The position numbers and the translations under genes were made by a program. Shown here in pieces: positions 24,571-35,256 of a stretch of 64,000 nucleotides of DNA (positions are counted from its first letter, which is position 1; every line of letters begins with the position of its first letter). The notes under the pieces were generated by a model. That model was not told the origin of the DNA and searched no databases. It was given only the letters and a program-made list of their open reading frames with translations. This DNA is from Atrichornis clamosus (Eukaryota > Chordata > Aves > Passeriformes > Menuridae), in assembly GCA_013400975.1 (NCBI GenBank), contig WBMZ01004770.1, forward strand, positions 372,001 to 436,000. Direction: 5' to 3'.

Positions 24571-24801
24571 CACACCTTTACATATGATTCAACCATATTT
24601 CAGTCCCATGATCAAGGAAAATGGACAGATGGGGGCACAGAAGAGCCCGTGACGTGACTTTACTCTAATCTTAGGTTTTCCCTGTCTTTGCTCCTTTGTT
24701 TGTGGCTACCCCTTACTGTGCTCCTGCGATTTCTAACACAGATGATAAATTAGGACAGTGGGGACTGTAAAAGATAAGGTAATAACAGAAATGAAATACC
24801 A

Positions 24802-24861
24802 GGCCAGGATTTTAGCTGGAGTAAATCAGCTGCTAATCTAAACCAGCTGGGGATTTGGCCC
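24802..24861 (+). mobile_element. Palindromic MITE remnant, core deleted
   Basis: The left arm 24802-24830 reads GGCCAGGATTTTAGCTGG, then AGTAAATCAGC. The right arm 24838-24861 reads CTAAACCAGCTGGGGATTTGGCCC, the near reverse complement of the left. This matches the ends of an amniote miniature element whose arms read about GGGCCAGATCCTCAGCTGG, TGTAAATCAGC and the mirror image. The central CTCCATTGACTTCAATGGAG is missing, leaving a 7-base loop. The copy at 46452-46535 has the same arms with the core retained. No coding capacity. Confidence 0.6.
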
Positions 24862-26869
24862 ACTCTAAAATGAAACTGTAGGATACGAAGAATCCATATA
24901 ATTATTCCCCAAAGAACACTTTTGTCATGATGCCAGACTGATGTTTCTATTCTTGTTTCTAAAATCATGTATTTTAGAAAGTGATTGTCTCACTGTTGCC
25001 CACCTGTGGTCACAATATTGGTTCTTTCAAAAGTGAACATGCCAAGTCCTTCAGGCACTCAGCAGTGCCTCTTGAAATGGCTCCCTTCAGCACCTGGAGT
25101 TTCTCTTAAAAACTGCTAATCCAAAAAAGAAACAAGGCCCACATTTGTTTCCTTGCCTGTGTCTCAGCAGCAGCAGAATGCTGCACCTCAGAGTCTCATG
25201 CTCAAATTCTGCCTTGAATTCCAGATTGTACTTTTGAGTCGTTTACCTTCCTGCAAACTCCCTTCAGTGTTGGTTTTGAACGGTTACACCCAACCCTCTG
25301 CCAGGAAGGGCTGGTGGAGGAGACCAGTGAGGGTTCTACGTGGTGGGGCCCGAGCAGTGAGTCCAGAACCAGTGTGAAAGTGTCACCTGTCACCTGTGCT
25401 CGGCTCAGGGCTGGGGTGTTGTGCTGGGAAGACGTGTGAGTTTTGTTCATGTGATGTGTCTGTGTGCACCCAACACGTGGCATTCAAAATGGAACTCTAT
25501 TCTTTTAAAATTTGGTGGAAGGCAGCAGGTTGCCCATTCCTTCCGCAGGAAAAATGGCGTTCATCCTTGTGTCCAATATCATCCAGTTTTTTCTCAGCCA
25601 CAGATTATTTCTGTGTTTTCTACCTTGCATGAGCAGGCAAGGAGGGAATCTGAGAGCTGGACTGCAGAGTGCTGTGAGAGCTGAGCTTTCTAGATGGCAG
25701 GCTGAAGTCTCCTATTGCTCGTGATCTCTATCAAAGTGTAAACCAAGGAGATGGCCTTTACCAATCATTAACAGCAAGGCTGGCACAAAGGGCTAAGTCT
25801 AGTAATCATACTAAAGAAAAAATAAATTAACAGCTCTCACTGTAGGCTCAGTTCAGCCTCACCAGGCGTGACATGTCCTTTCTTGCACACAGCAACAAAA
25901 ATAGACCCAAGTACTGAAGGAAGAAAAAAAAAGAAATAAAAGAAAACCCAATTTGTTCCCTATTAAGCTGCTGAAAAGCTTAAATGCATTTCTATTCCAG
26001 TTAGTAGCTAAGTGAAAATGTAACTGCTTTATATATTTCACTAGAATTAAACTTAAACCTACAGAATTAGGTTTATTAATTTCTGTCAGTGCTCAATGGG
26101 GAAATAAGAGTGCCCATTCATTAAGGATACACAATTACTGCAGACAAAAATGAAGCACAGTGCTATTAACCATAATAAAAATGTTGAACACTGTGGAAAT
26201 TTTCATTAAATAGAATCTATTCCTTATATGACTCTACTTAATCCTTTCTGTCTTTTTTCCCCCCTTTGTGTTCTCCAACTCATTTTATTTTATTACTTAG
26301 CCCTTATGTATGTTTCTTAATGTAATTATGATTAAATATTTTTGGTAATAAACACTATTATTTCATTAAAAAAAAATCTGTCCCCACACTTACTTCAGCA
26401 AAAAGTAGTCTTTGGTAAACAATACAAGCATTAAGTAGTTTCATTATTATTATAGCTCATGAAGATAAAAAAGAAACCTACAGCAAATAAAAAAGAAAAT
26501 TGCATCAGCCCATCCACTAAAGTGGAACTGACTTTGTGGAGCAGATCCATAGGTGGAGGACACAGCTGGACCAAAATAAATCCATTGAAATCAACTGAAA
26601 ATCAAGATGGTGACTATGACTGAAAAAAACTAATTGCTGCATAAATACTAAATGTGTTTAGACATTGCTAAAAACATTTAAGCCAAAATAATTATTTACA
26701 ATGAAAATATTCTCAGATATTTGTCATCCCCACACAACACTTTGAGGAATCACTGATCCCTCATGAAGGTTTTGAATTCTTTGTAGGAAACCATATATCA
26801 TCTGAGGGACACAGCTTTAATTGCTTGAGAAGGATCATCATTAACTATGATATGGATTAGCTGATGACT
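24862..26869. other. Unique AT-rich non-coding DNA
   Basis: From about 25,750 to 26,950 the sequence is AT-rich but complex, with many homeodomain-like ATTA/TAAT cores (for example near 26325 and 26630). That is compatible with conserved non-coding DNA, but conservation cannot be seen here. A possible MITE trace, CAGATCCAT then CCATTGAAATCAACTG, lies at 26541-26600. A GC-richer patch at 25310-25440 has no recognised content. Confidence 0.45.
25863..25913 (-). other. Candidate exon bounded by strong splice sites, minus strand
   Basis: On the minus strand a long pyrimidine tract ending TTCTTCCTTCAG precedes a 51-base segment that ends CGCCTG directly before GTGAGG, a good donor. Fifty-one bases preserve the reading frame. 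In phase 0 it reads YLGLFLLLCARKDMSRL, and all three frames are open, so coding potential is not discriminated. No partner exon is recognised. Splice-like pairs of this quality arise by chance every few kilobases. Confidence 0.15.
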
Positions 26870-26914
26870 TCAGCTCATGCAACTCTATTGAAGCCAATGG
26901 GATTATGATCATTT
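26870..26914 (+). mobile_element. Ancient MITE fragment with ATTGAAG.CAATGGGA core
   Basis: The fragment CATGCAACTCTATTGAAGCC followed by AATGGGATTATG differs by two or three bases from AACTCCATTGAAGTCAATGGGATTA, the central palindrome of several old amniote miniature elements. Outer arms are not visible, so the family is undetermined. Confidence 0.4.
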
Positions 26915-29900
26915 CCAATAAAAAAAGGCTTTTCTCCAGTTGAGTTAAAAATGAATGTGACAGTGCCTGGTTGAGCAGGTGACCTGTATTTCCTGCACAG
27001 AAGTAAATGAATAATAAATAACTATGCCCTGTTGATCAGAGATATTTATTTAACCTGAGGGCTACATTATTAAAGACCTCCTTAGGAATGTCAGAGAGGA
27101 TTTTGCTCATGTTCTTGTACTCCAGGGTCTTGGGGAGTTCCCAGACCCACAACTCCAGCAGGTTGATGAGAACCTCCTGTAGGTTTGGGGAGTATGACCA
27201 CAGAGGGTCTTGGATCCTCAGTGTTCTTATTAGGCAAAGGAGGTGCTGGATTTGAGGACTTAGGGTGAACTTTTGCTTTGGGTGACAGGGATCATTACAA
27301 GAACTCACTGATAGCAAACTCAGCATCATCATTATTTTGGCTTAGCACTGTGCTTCAGAGCCATGCTCCAGACATTGAGGACCTTCTCCCTGGAGCATTT
27401 GGGCCTTTTTTGGTCTGGGTTCATTTAAATCATAAGTCCTGATATAGCAAATTAAGGGCATAGACAGAAAACTATGTGACCGCACTGTATTTGAGCTGTG
27501 TGGGGCAAGTTACCTCTTTCTGAGAAAAGCATGAACCTTCTGGGACAAACTGATGCTCTTTTGCTGGTGCTCACAGGTCCTGGTGAGGGATTGCAGCTGG
27601 CTCAATGTAGATTTTGTTTGTCCCGTTCAGAGGATGCAATCAAATGCGAGCATGAAAGATTTTTGACCAACCAACTGCTTTGTAGGGACAAATGACCCTT
27701 GTGCTCACAAATAAGGTGGTCTGAATGTCGCCATTTGCACTTAGGAAGGGTTGTATCAAAAGGCTTTTCAGAGTTGGTCGCATAGGTTATTTATAGATCT
27801 TTTTCTTGGATGACCTGATTGATGATATGCAGATGGTCAAGGGGGCATTAGATTGTTCTAAAGCCTTATTGTGTCCAGAGCTGTTTGAAGTCTAGTTGCT
27901 TATTTCTCTCTATTAATAGCACCTTTCAGTTTGGGCCTTGGTTGCAGGCTTGGATGTTCTGACAGCATCTGTTTCTTTATCCCATCTCACCAGGGAGCTG
28001 AATGGGACACTTGTTAGACTCTCTGGCATATAAATACTGGGAAAGAAGGCACCCTGAGATAGAAAAGATAGGAAACCACCATGTCTGTCCACCTCCACAT
28101 CCACTAATAACAGAGCACAAAACTCTATTTCCACGATTTCTGTGTTGCTGCTGTAGGACTCATTTCCACACTGGGATGTCCTCTGCAGTTGCGGCTCTGA
28201 ACCAGAGAGAAATGGTCATGACCTCTCTAGTTCTTGGACTTAATAATGGAAGAAGTGAGGTGTGGAAACATGTAGATGGATTACATCCAAAATAGACTGT
28301 TTTCTGAATAGACCTTGACTACTTAGCATTCAGTAAACAGCTTTAACACAGGACAGTAAAAACTGCCTATGCACTTATTACCTTGATATGGTTAACTAGG
28401 CAGAGTGTAACCACAGAAATATGAGTGCGTTTCAGTAAACACACAAAATGGCTTCATTTTCAAAGTACAGTACTTCCCCTAGGTATTCTAAAATCTATTC
28501 TTCTGTAGACAAATATTCATTTTCTTTCAGCATTAATTGTAGCATTGTTGCTGATAATGTTTTCTGCATTATACTCAGCTGCCTCATACTGTGGATAAGA
28601 GAAATCAGATTGAGAGCAAGAACAGAAAATACTAAGATTGCAGCTGCATCTCCTGGGGAAATTATTGCCATTTCAAATGTCATTCAGCCTGATTCATTAT
28701 TAAGGGGGAGTACAAGACACCTCCTGCTTGAAATCTGGTCTGCACAGAAATGGCAAGCTCGTTTTATTGTTACTGTCCTGATGATGTAACCTTATCGAAA
28801 TATGTGCAGGTTCTATTTTGTCTCCACTCTTAGCATAACCTTTGGTATCCTGGGTAGTGGCTAAATTAATCCGCTCCCTCAGAACAATGCAATTTCAAAC
28901 ACAACAAACCCCTCCTGTTGTTAAAGAACATTTATCTGCTTTACTTTCATTTGCATTTTCCATAAATTGAGTAGCAGGAAGTGTGAAACACCTGAAGTTC
29001 AAAGTCTCTGGAATGCACAGATGTTGATTTTCATTATAGACTCCAAAGATTGGCTCCTAAGCAACACTGCAGAGATTTCTGTGTAACTTAACCACCTTCC
29101 ATTGGTGTGCTGGGACTCTGAGAACTCTCCAAAGAGCAATACAGCAGATTCCTGGAGGACTGGGAATGACTAGTGTGCCAGAGTGAGAATTGAAGTTATT
29201 GTCAAGTAACCTTTTGATTATCTGGTGGGATATTTCCTTAGTCTGATTTTGTTTCTTTTTAAAGATAAAAAATACCATAACGCTTTTGTTGTTTTACTAC
29301 ACCTCCACCCAAATATATGTAAGTGCCTTGGCAACTCAAACTGGTGGCTGACCTCCTCTTACTTTGGTGTTTATAAGGCACAGCAGTGTGTGCACTCCGT
29401 GCTCCCACACACCTTTGCTTGTGCTGCCTGCTCAGATTTTCTCCTCTGACAGAAACTAAGGAATGCAACTGCCCCCACACACATTCACTGCACTGGGGTT
29501 GGTGCTCTGGGGATTTCATGAGTTTTCCCTCCTGAAATGTCCACACAGCATCTTGTGGCATCTCTGTCTACGCCCCTGTTTGTGAAGCAGCTCTAGGCCT
29601 GGGTGAACCTGGGTATTTCATACTTTGTGTTATGTAGAGCAGTCTTGGTACTGGAATTTACAAGACTGTAAATTAATAAAACTGCAGCTTTTCTTTTCTT
29701 ACACAATGTGGAAAGATGCATGTTTAACCAGTGACTTCATGTCCAAATAATAACACATGGTGCTTCCTGCAAGTACCATCCAACACAATTTTGGCACAAA
29801 ATTTCCTTCCTTTCATCAAAGGGAAGTCTGTGGTTCAAAATTCCAGTCCTCCCTTTGCCATTTAATATAATCAGTGAACTCCATCATGGCTAAATGAATA

Positions 29901-32797
29901 TAAAGGTGTATATTGGTTTTTATTGTCTACTGAGTGGAAAAAATATATTGCCATCCTGCAGCTTTGCCTCTTCTCTTTTACCCTGTGGAAGGAGACATTA
30001 AAATTGAAACTTTTGGATTGCAGTTATAGAGGATATAGAACAAGTCACCAGTGACACATATTTGTGCACCTTCATTTGAAGCATAAACTCCTTCTGATTG
30101 CCCAGCACATCACTGTAGATTTAATGTGAATACTGTGTTTGAATTGACCAATACATTTGCAGCAGTGGGGGAAGAAGACAGAACTAAAATCCCACTGGGG
30201 TACCATTAATGAATGTTTCCTAATTTTACATTCTTCTCTTTACTGGAGAAGGCCAATTTCAAGCGAGATAGGTACAAAGTTGCTTTGTCACTAACAGCAG
30301 TGGAAAACTGTCTACTTCACACCTCTTATCAAACTGATGTCTGTGAGGAAAGCAAAGATCCCTGCAAATGGTTCTGAAGGATTAACAGAGGTGTGAAATC
30401 TCACCTTGTGTAAGAAATATGTTTTGCTCACTTTGTCACTTCTGTGTGGTTTCTCGATTGTGAGTATTGACTTTTCCTGTCAGTCATTTAGGCAGTAGAT
30501 GCTGACAGATGTCTGTATCAATCATCAGAGCAGTCTTGAAGATATGACCCGTGCACTGAGAGGAGATAGAGTCTTGTATTGAATTACAGCCAAGAAGCAC
30601 TCAACAGAATTGTGGCCAGGTCAACTTTGCACTTCACCGATCCTCAGCAGGTCGTTCAGGCTGGTTTAGGTCTGCCCAGAGGGCTGGCAGTCCCTGGGAA
30701 CCCCCACAGCACCTTAGTTTATTCTTTAACTCCCAAAGCAAGGACAGCATTTCCTTTATTTAGTGTAGCCAGAGTGGAGCTCTATTAAAATTCATAAACA
30801 CTGGTGGATAAATTTCTTTAGCTTGAAAAGGTGATAAAAATGGTAAGTGCAAGCAAGTTTGTGTACTTGTCCTGTTCTTTCAAAACCTTGTCGTGATGAT
30901 CTTGGCTACCTTGCAATGCTGTGCTGTTAAATCATCCAACAGGGAGTGATGCAACACCAGACATGTGCAGAACCTGCTTGAGTGGCACACAAAATTGCTG
31001 TGCTAGTTTGTGGGGATGAGTCAGAGGAGGAAGTCACTGCAAGAGTATTGCACGAAGTATAAAGAATCTGAGGTAAAAAATGTGAAGAAGAGTGTTAGGG
31101 GTGAGGATGCTGGATCTTTATATACAGATAAAATAGTGCTGAAATGCTGATGAAGTGAACATCATTTCAGAGCACACGAAACCTACAATTTACATCAACT
31201 AAATGTGAAGAGGGAAAAGAACAAACACAAACCATTATGGAAACAAGTTCAGCCATATTTGTAAAGAAGCAAATCTTGTGATGGCGCGTGCACATATTTT
31301 AGTGCGTGCTCTGCAGTATGAGAACATTTACTTCTACTTGAAATTCTGTAATTTGCATCTTTGTTTCAAGTAATAATCAAAAAAGAACTAGCTTACGAAC
31401 TGTTTGGCCATCTAGTTTTTCTGTGCTGATGATGGTCCGGAATTGGAGGAGCTTCCTGCAGAAAATGTAGAGGGTATTTAAGGCCAACTATTGCTACATC
31501 CAAATCTCAATTCTGGTTGTTTTGGTCAATGCTGTTCTGAAAGGATTCAGGTGTGCTGAGGACACTGTGTCAATCGATGGACTGTGCTATTTCCAGATAT
31601 TGTCAGAGCATTCTGCAGAGGAGGTGGTCATCTTTTGGTGCAAGAAGGAAATAAATGTAGGTTTCCCTTCTTCTGTAGCCATTAAGTTTTTATATGGAAG
31701 TTTACATCTTCTGTTCCCATAGAATTTCTGAATTAAGGCATGAACCTTTTTATAAATGGTAACTTAGGCTTGCATTTCTGCCAGGCAGGATTTTTAAAAG
31801 AGTTATACAAAATGTAATGCATTTTTGTAATGTGACCGGGAGAAAAGTGAGGCTGGGTTTGGTTTCTCCCTGAGAAGGAGGAGATCACAAAGCGAAGAGA
31901 TTCCTGCATTTCTGGAAAAATGAGCAGCAATAATTTTCAGAGCATACTCCCAGGAGTTGTGAGAACTACGTGGGTCTGAAATATATGGTAATATTGAGTG
32001 TATACTCAATTTTTTTTTTAAAGTTGAAGACAGGAGACAAGCCAATTTTTTTTTATGGGTACCTCAGGTATTACCAGAAACAAGAATGTTTGTAAGAATA
32101 GTGATTCTAACAGAAAGGATCTTAATCTGTTTGTTTTCACATCAGGCAAAATAGGCAAATAGCAAAAAATTAATGAAATGTTTTCAGGGAACTGAAATAA
32201 AAATAATAAAATCTTCCCCACTTTAGCTTGCTTTTTCAGTCAAGTAGGAGAATACAATGAATATTTGTTTGCTGGCTGAAAAATCGGAACTGGACACAAG
32301 AAGTTGGGTAATACTCATGGACCAAAAAAATATGAGTTTTTCTTTCAAATTTAAAAAAAATAGCACCAGTGTAATAGACCTGAAAATAATCTGCTTTTGG
32401 GAACTAGGGTGCTTGTAGTATATCAGATAAAATAGCTCTCTTGGATTTTTTTCCTGTGGTCACATTGTTAAAAAGCTTTTAAATTTATGTTGTTGTTTTG
32501 GCAAAAAATATGAAATTGATGAAAAATTATGGCTGACAATGCAAGTTGGAAAGAATAACGACACATATATGTTGATTTTAGCCGTTGATTTTGAATAGTA
32601 ATAAATCTAGACTTCTACCAGCTCAACTTATGGGAGGCTTTCAGCACAGTCAACCACAAAATGCAGTTGAGCCACTCACAGAGCGTAATTAGAGCAGATG
32701 CTGGTATAACATCCAACTGCTGTTCACGCTTTATTATGTTAAATCCTGCCTTTCCTGTTTATTTGGGTTGTTTTCTTCTTCCTTCCGTAATACTTAC
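26915..32797. other. Unique non-coding DNA
   Basis: No gene recognised. A minus-strand ATG-initiated frame at 27036-27332 (98 codons) is leucine-rich and could form helices, but matches no family I know. An octamer ATTTGCAT lies at 28949-28956. A short perfect inverted repeat, ATTGAGT/ACTCAAT with a 4-base loop, lies at 31993-32010. No transposon ends are identified. Confidence 0.5.
27036..27332 (-). other. Unrecognised 98-codon open frame, minus strand
   Basis: It starts with three consecutive ATG codons (27324-27332) and ends before 27036. The predicted peptide is leucine-rich, with an amphipathic-looking middle containing the stretch NLQEVLINLLELWVWELPK. It has four cysteine residues near the N-terminal third and no signal peptide or catalytic motif. 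No flanking splice or poly(A) signal supports expression. It could be a decayed exon or chance. Confidence 0.1.
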
Positions 32798-33006
32798 CAA
32801 GACAGCTTTTAGAAATCCCCCACTAAAAGCTCAAAAGGACCTTGCCATTTTATCCCAGAGCAGCCCAGAACAGTTTTGTAAGCGTATGTTTGTGTGTGTG
32901 ATCTGTTCTGTACCGGGTATTTTAAAAACAAAAGCAACATTTTTACCAGTGATGAGGCTCCTGTAACTGGGCAGCATCAAGAACACATGATCGAATTCAA
33001 GCTGCC
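32798..33006 (-). other. Candidate exon, minus strand, possibly non-coding or 3-prime terminal
   Basis: On the minus strand an acceptor, CTGAATTTTTCAG, precedes GGCAGCTTG, and the segment ends CTGTCTTG before GTAAGTAT, an excellent donor. One frame stays open from the acceptor for about 57 codons (QLEFDHVFLMLPSYRSL and on) and stops about 33 bases before the donor. That suits a transcript with a downstream untranslated exon or a non-coding RNA. The peptide is not recognised, and the acceptor pyrimidine tract is short. Confidence 0.18.
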
Positions 33007-33789
33007 CTGAAAAATTCAGATTTATTCCCAGCTTCTCACCTGTGAATGGGCCTGACATATCGCTGCTTTTCTGCTATTCCTCATCCCAAACTTCTCCTTT
33101 TGGACTGTAAATAAAGCTGTGCAGGGAGATGGAAACTCCTTTTCCAGTATCTTTGAAGCAAACAGCATCTTAGTCTTGGTTGAGACATCAAGTCAGTATG
33201 GTGATGTAAATAAAAAATAAACAGAATGAACATTAGTTGAGGAGTGTCATAAATTCATCTCACTGAATACAAAGTGGGGTGGTTTTTTGCTTTTTTTTTC
33301 TTCTCGATTTGTTGCAAATGGTTTGAAGTTAAACTCTCCAACTGACAGAAGATCATTCAGCATTAGCTATTTAAAAACTTTCACTGAAATGGAGTGAAAT
33401 AAGTTTGTTATTTATGAAGTTCATCTCACAAGTTCCCAATTTGGTGAAAACTGTTTTATTTTGCCTCACATTTGAAACCTGCAAATAGCTGAATTAATTT
33501 AACTAAAATGAGCATTCTCAAGATGACCCGTGAAGGGGAAAAAAATCCGACCCAACTGTACTTTAATCTAGAAACCATCAAAGCCTTCTTGACACATGTA
33601 TTATTGTAGGGCTCAGAAAAAATAAACAGTTTATGTAGAAGATTAAGAGACAGTTTGGATTTTGCCTTTGACATATCTTGTCTCCAAATCTTAGCTGAGG
33701 ATTTATTAGAACACTATCATGTCAAAGCTACCTCATTTATATGATAACACATCTGTAATGTTTTACAAGTGCAGCAGTCCTCGTTCAGA
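33007..33789. other. Unique AT-rich non-coding DNA
   Basis: Nothing recognisable was found beyond a T-rich run near 33290-33300. Confidence 0.5.
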
Positions 33790-34115
33790 ATGTTGCTCTT
33801 TAAGTCCTAAATTACAGTACCTGGAGAGGTATGCATAATTATAGTGCATGTTAGCAAATGATAGGATGCATTTTCCCCTAGGCTCTCTGCATTAATCATC
33901 AGCAGAGTGGGTGCAATAAAATCATAATTGCTTCTTCAAAAGTTATAATCTAACTTATACAACTTTAAGTTAGTTGTATGGCAATATGATGTCGACTGTC
34001 ACGGAGCAAGCCCATTTCCTTCATTTCCTTAAAATTAAGGTAGTGTTGCTAGGTGGTGAACTGTAATTAGCATCATTTTCATTTACAGATTCGGGTTTTA
34101 GATCCTGAGTGAGTG
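33790..34115. promoter_or_regulatory. Possible conserved non-coding or enhancer-like segment
   Basis: It is dense in homeodomain-like cores: GCATAATTATAG near 33833, GCATTAATCATC near 33890, CATAATTG near 33923 and GTAATTAGC near 34065. The bicoid-type TAATC sits directly next to an ATTAA core. A nested double hairpin lies inside (33950-33979). It is called on motif density only, with no conservation evidence. Confidence 0.2.
33950..33979. repeat. Two overlapping, mutually exclusive hairpins
   Basis: CTAACTTA (33950-33957) is perfectly complementary to TAAGTTAG (33966-33973). ATACAAC (33957-33963) is perfectly complementary to GTTGTAT (33973-33979). The second stem uses the loop of the first and the bases after it, so only one can form at a time in a single strand. 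It may be chance in AT-rich DNA. Confidence 0.7.
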
Positions 34116-35139
34116 CATGATGGTGTAAGCTCCAAGCTTGATGAAACGATGCTGATTTCCATGAGCTCAGGGCCTCTGGGCTGATCTCTGCTTATTTGTT
34201 GGGCTGCCTGCAGTCAGTTGGGTGGAGAATTAACCTCTTCTATCTCCTTAACCAGCAGTGGTAGCTGAAAAAAAGACCCGTGTTAAGGAAAGGAGTTGTT
34301 TTACATAAGAGTCCTGGTTTGTATTCCTTAGTTTCACCAGAGGAAGTTTTAGCTGCAGAGGGATGACCCGGTCCCGTGCAGCTGGGCCAGGGAGCAGTTT
34401 CACACTTCCAGGGGCAGCGAGGGCTGCGGGAGCTCTGGCACTTCCCACCTGCCTGCTCAGGTAACTTCCCTGGCGTCAGCACTGGTGATGCTTTGACCTC
34501 ACCGTGATTCAGCTCGGAGATTTAAACTGGCAGGAAACTGGATCCCGCCCCTCTCCTTGGGAGAGTTTCATGCTAGTTTTGCTTCCTGAATTCACTCATT
34601 TTCTTGTCAGATGAACGGCAATGACCCTGTGTGAGGCTGCATAATGGGTAAGTGTAGGATGGAATCAGTTAAAGACACTTGTCATAAAGCCAAGCCTACA
34701 ATCAAAGATCAAAGCAAACCTTTAATTATTTAGGAAACATCACTGATGTAATCAATACACCTTACAAAAACAATTGTTTAACTCTAATTCATTGCCTCTT
34801 AAGCTGATACATATGCACACACAGAGTCATGACATGCATATGTACACACACACATGTGTATGTATATTTGTATTTTTATACACATACATACATATACACA
34901 CACATGAAATGAAGTCTCTGTTCTTTGAAGTTTGGCCAACTTCTCGGTGTGGTTGCAGCAGCCGTGTGTGAAGGCATTTCCACAGGGCCTATCTGAGAAC
35001 CAAGGGAATCAGAAGGGTAATGGCTGTGATAACAAAGCAAGTTTTTTCAGTTTTACACAATCCTATTCCTTAAGATCATGTCTGTAAATTAAGATCTAAA
35101 CCTACGTATTGAAGGCTGGGTCCTGCAAGCAAGGCATTC
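34116..35139. other. Non-coding DNA with a GC-rich patch and a CA/TA tract
   Basis: A GC-rich patch at about 34340-34560 carries roughly eight CpGs and a good-looking donor CAG|GTAACT near 34459, but no acceptor-bounded exon is evident and frames on either strand are unrecognised. A degenerate CA/TA tract lies at 34808-34906. Confidence 0.45.
34808..34906 (+). repeat. Degenerate alternating purine-pyrimidine tract (CA/TA/TG)
   Basis: About 100 bases consist of interrupted CA, TA, ATAC and TATG units, including TACACACACACATGTGTATG and CATACATACATATACACACA. The mixture of CA on one side and TG on the other gives short self-complementary patches. This is an old, decayed microsatellite with Z-DNA potential. 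Confidence 0.8.
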
Positions 35140-35256
35140 TGGCCCCAATCCAGTAAAGCACTTAGATATATGTTTTAACATTAGGTGCATGTCTTGTTAT
35201 GGTATGACTTCAAAGGGACTTCTTTTGCTTAAAATTAAGCACATGCTTAAACACTA
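35140..35256 (+). mobile_element. Palindromic MITE, nearly complete but decayed
   Basis: The left arm begins GGCCCCAATCCAGTAAAGCA and CTTAG. The centre at 35204-35220 reads ATGACTTCAAAGGGACT. The right arm reads TTGCTTAAAATTAAGCACAT, then GCTTAAACACT. This order matches a miniature element I remember as very common in turtle and crocodilian genomes: GGCCCCAATCC, AAGCACTTAAGCA, central CCATTGACTTCAATGGGACT, then TGCTTAAAGTTAAGCA.GTGCTTAA in mirror order. The outermost right arm (GGATTGGGGCC) is not visible. It is non-coding and would have relied on a transposase supplied elsewhere. It is the most convincing transposon in the window. Confidence 0.65.

Noticed and set aside
26541..26600. CAGATCCAT followed by CCATTGAAATCAACTG, possibly a palindromic MITE.
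   Set aside because: The core is only half preserved and the spacing does not fit a known arm order. Mentioned in the segment note only.
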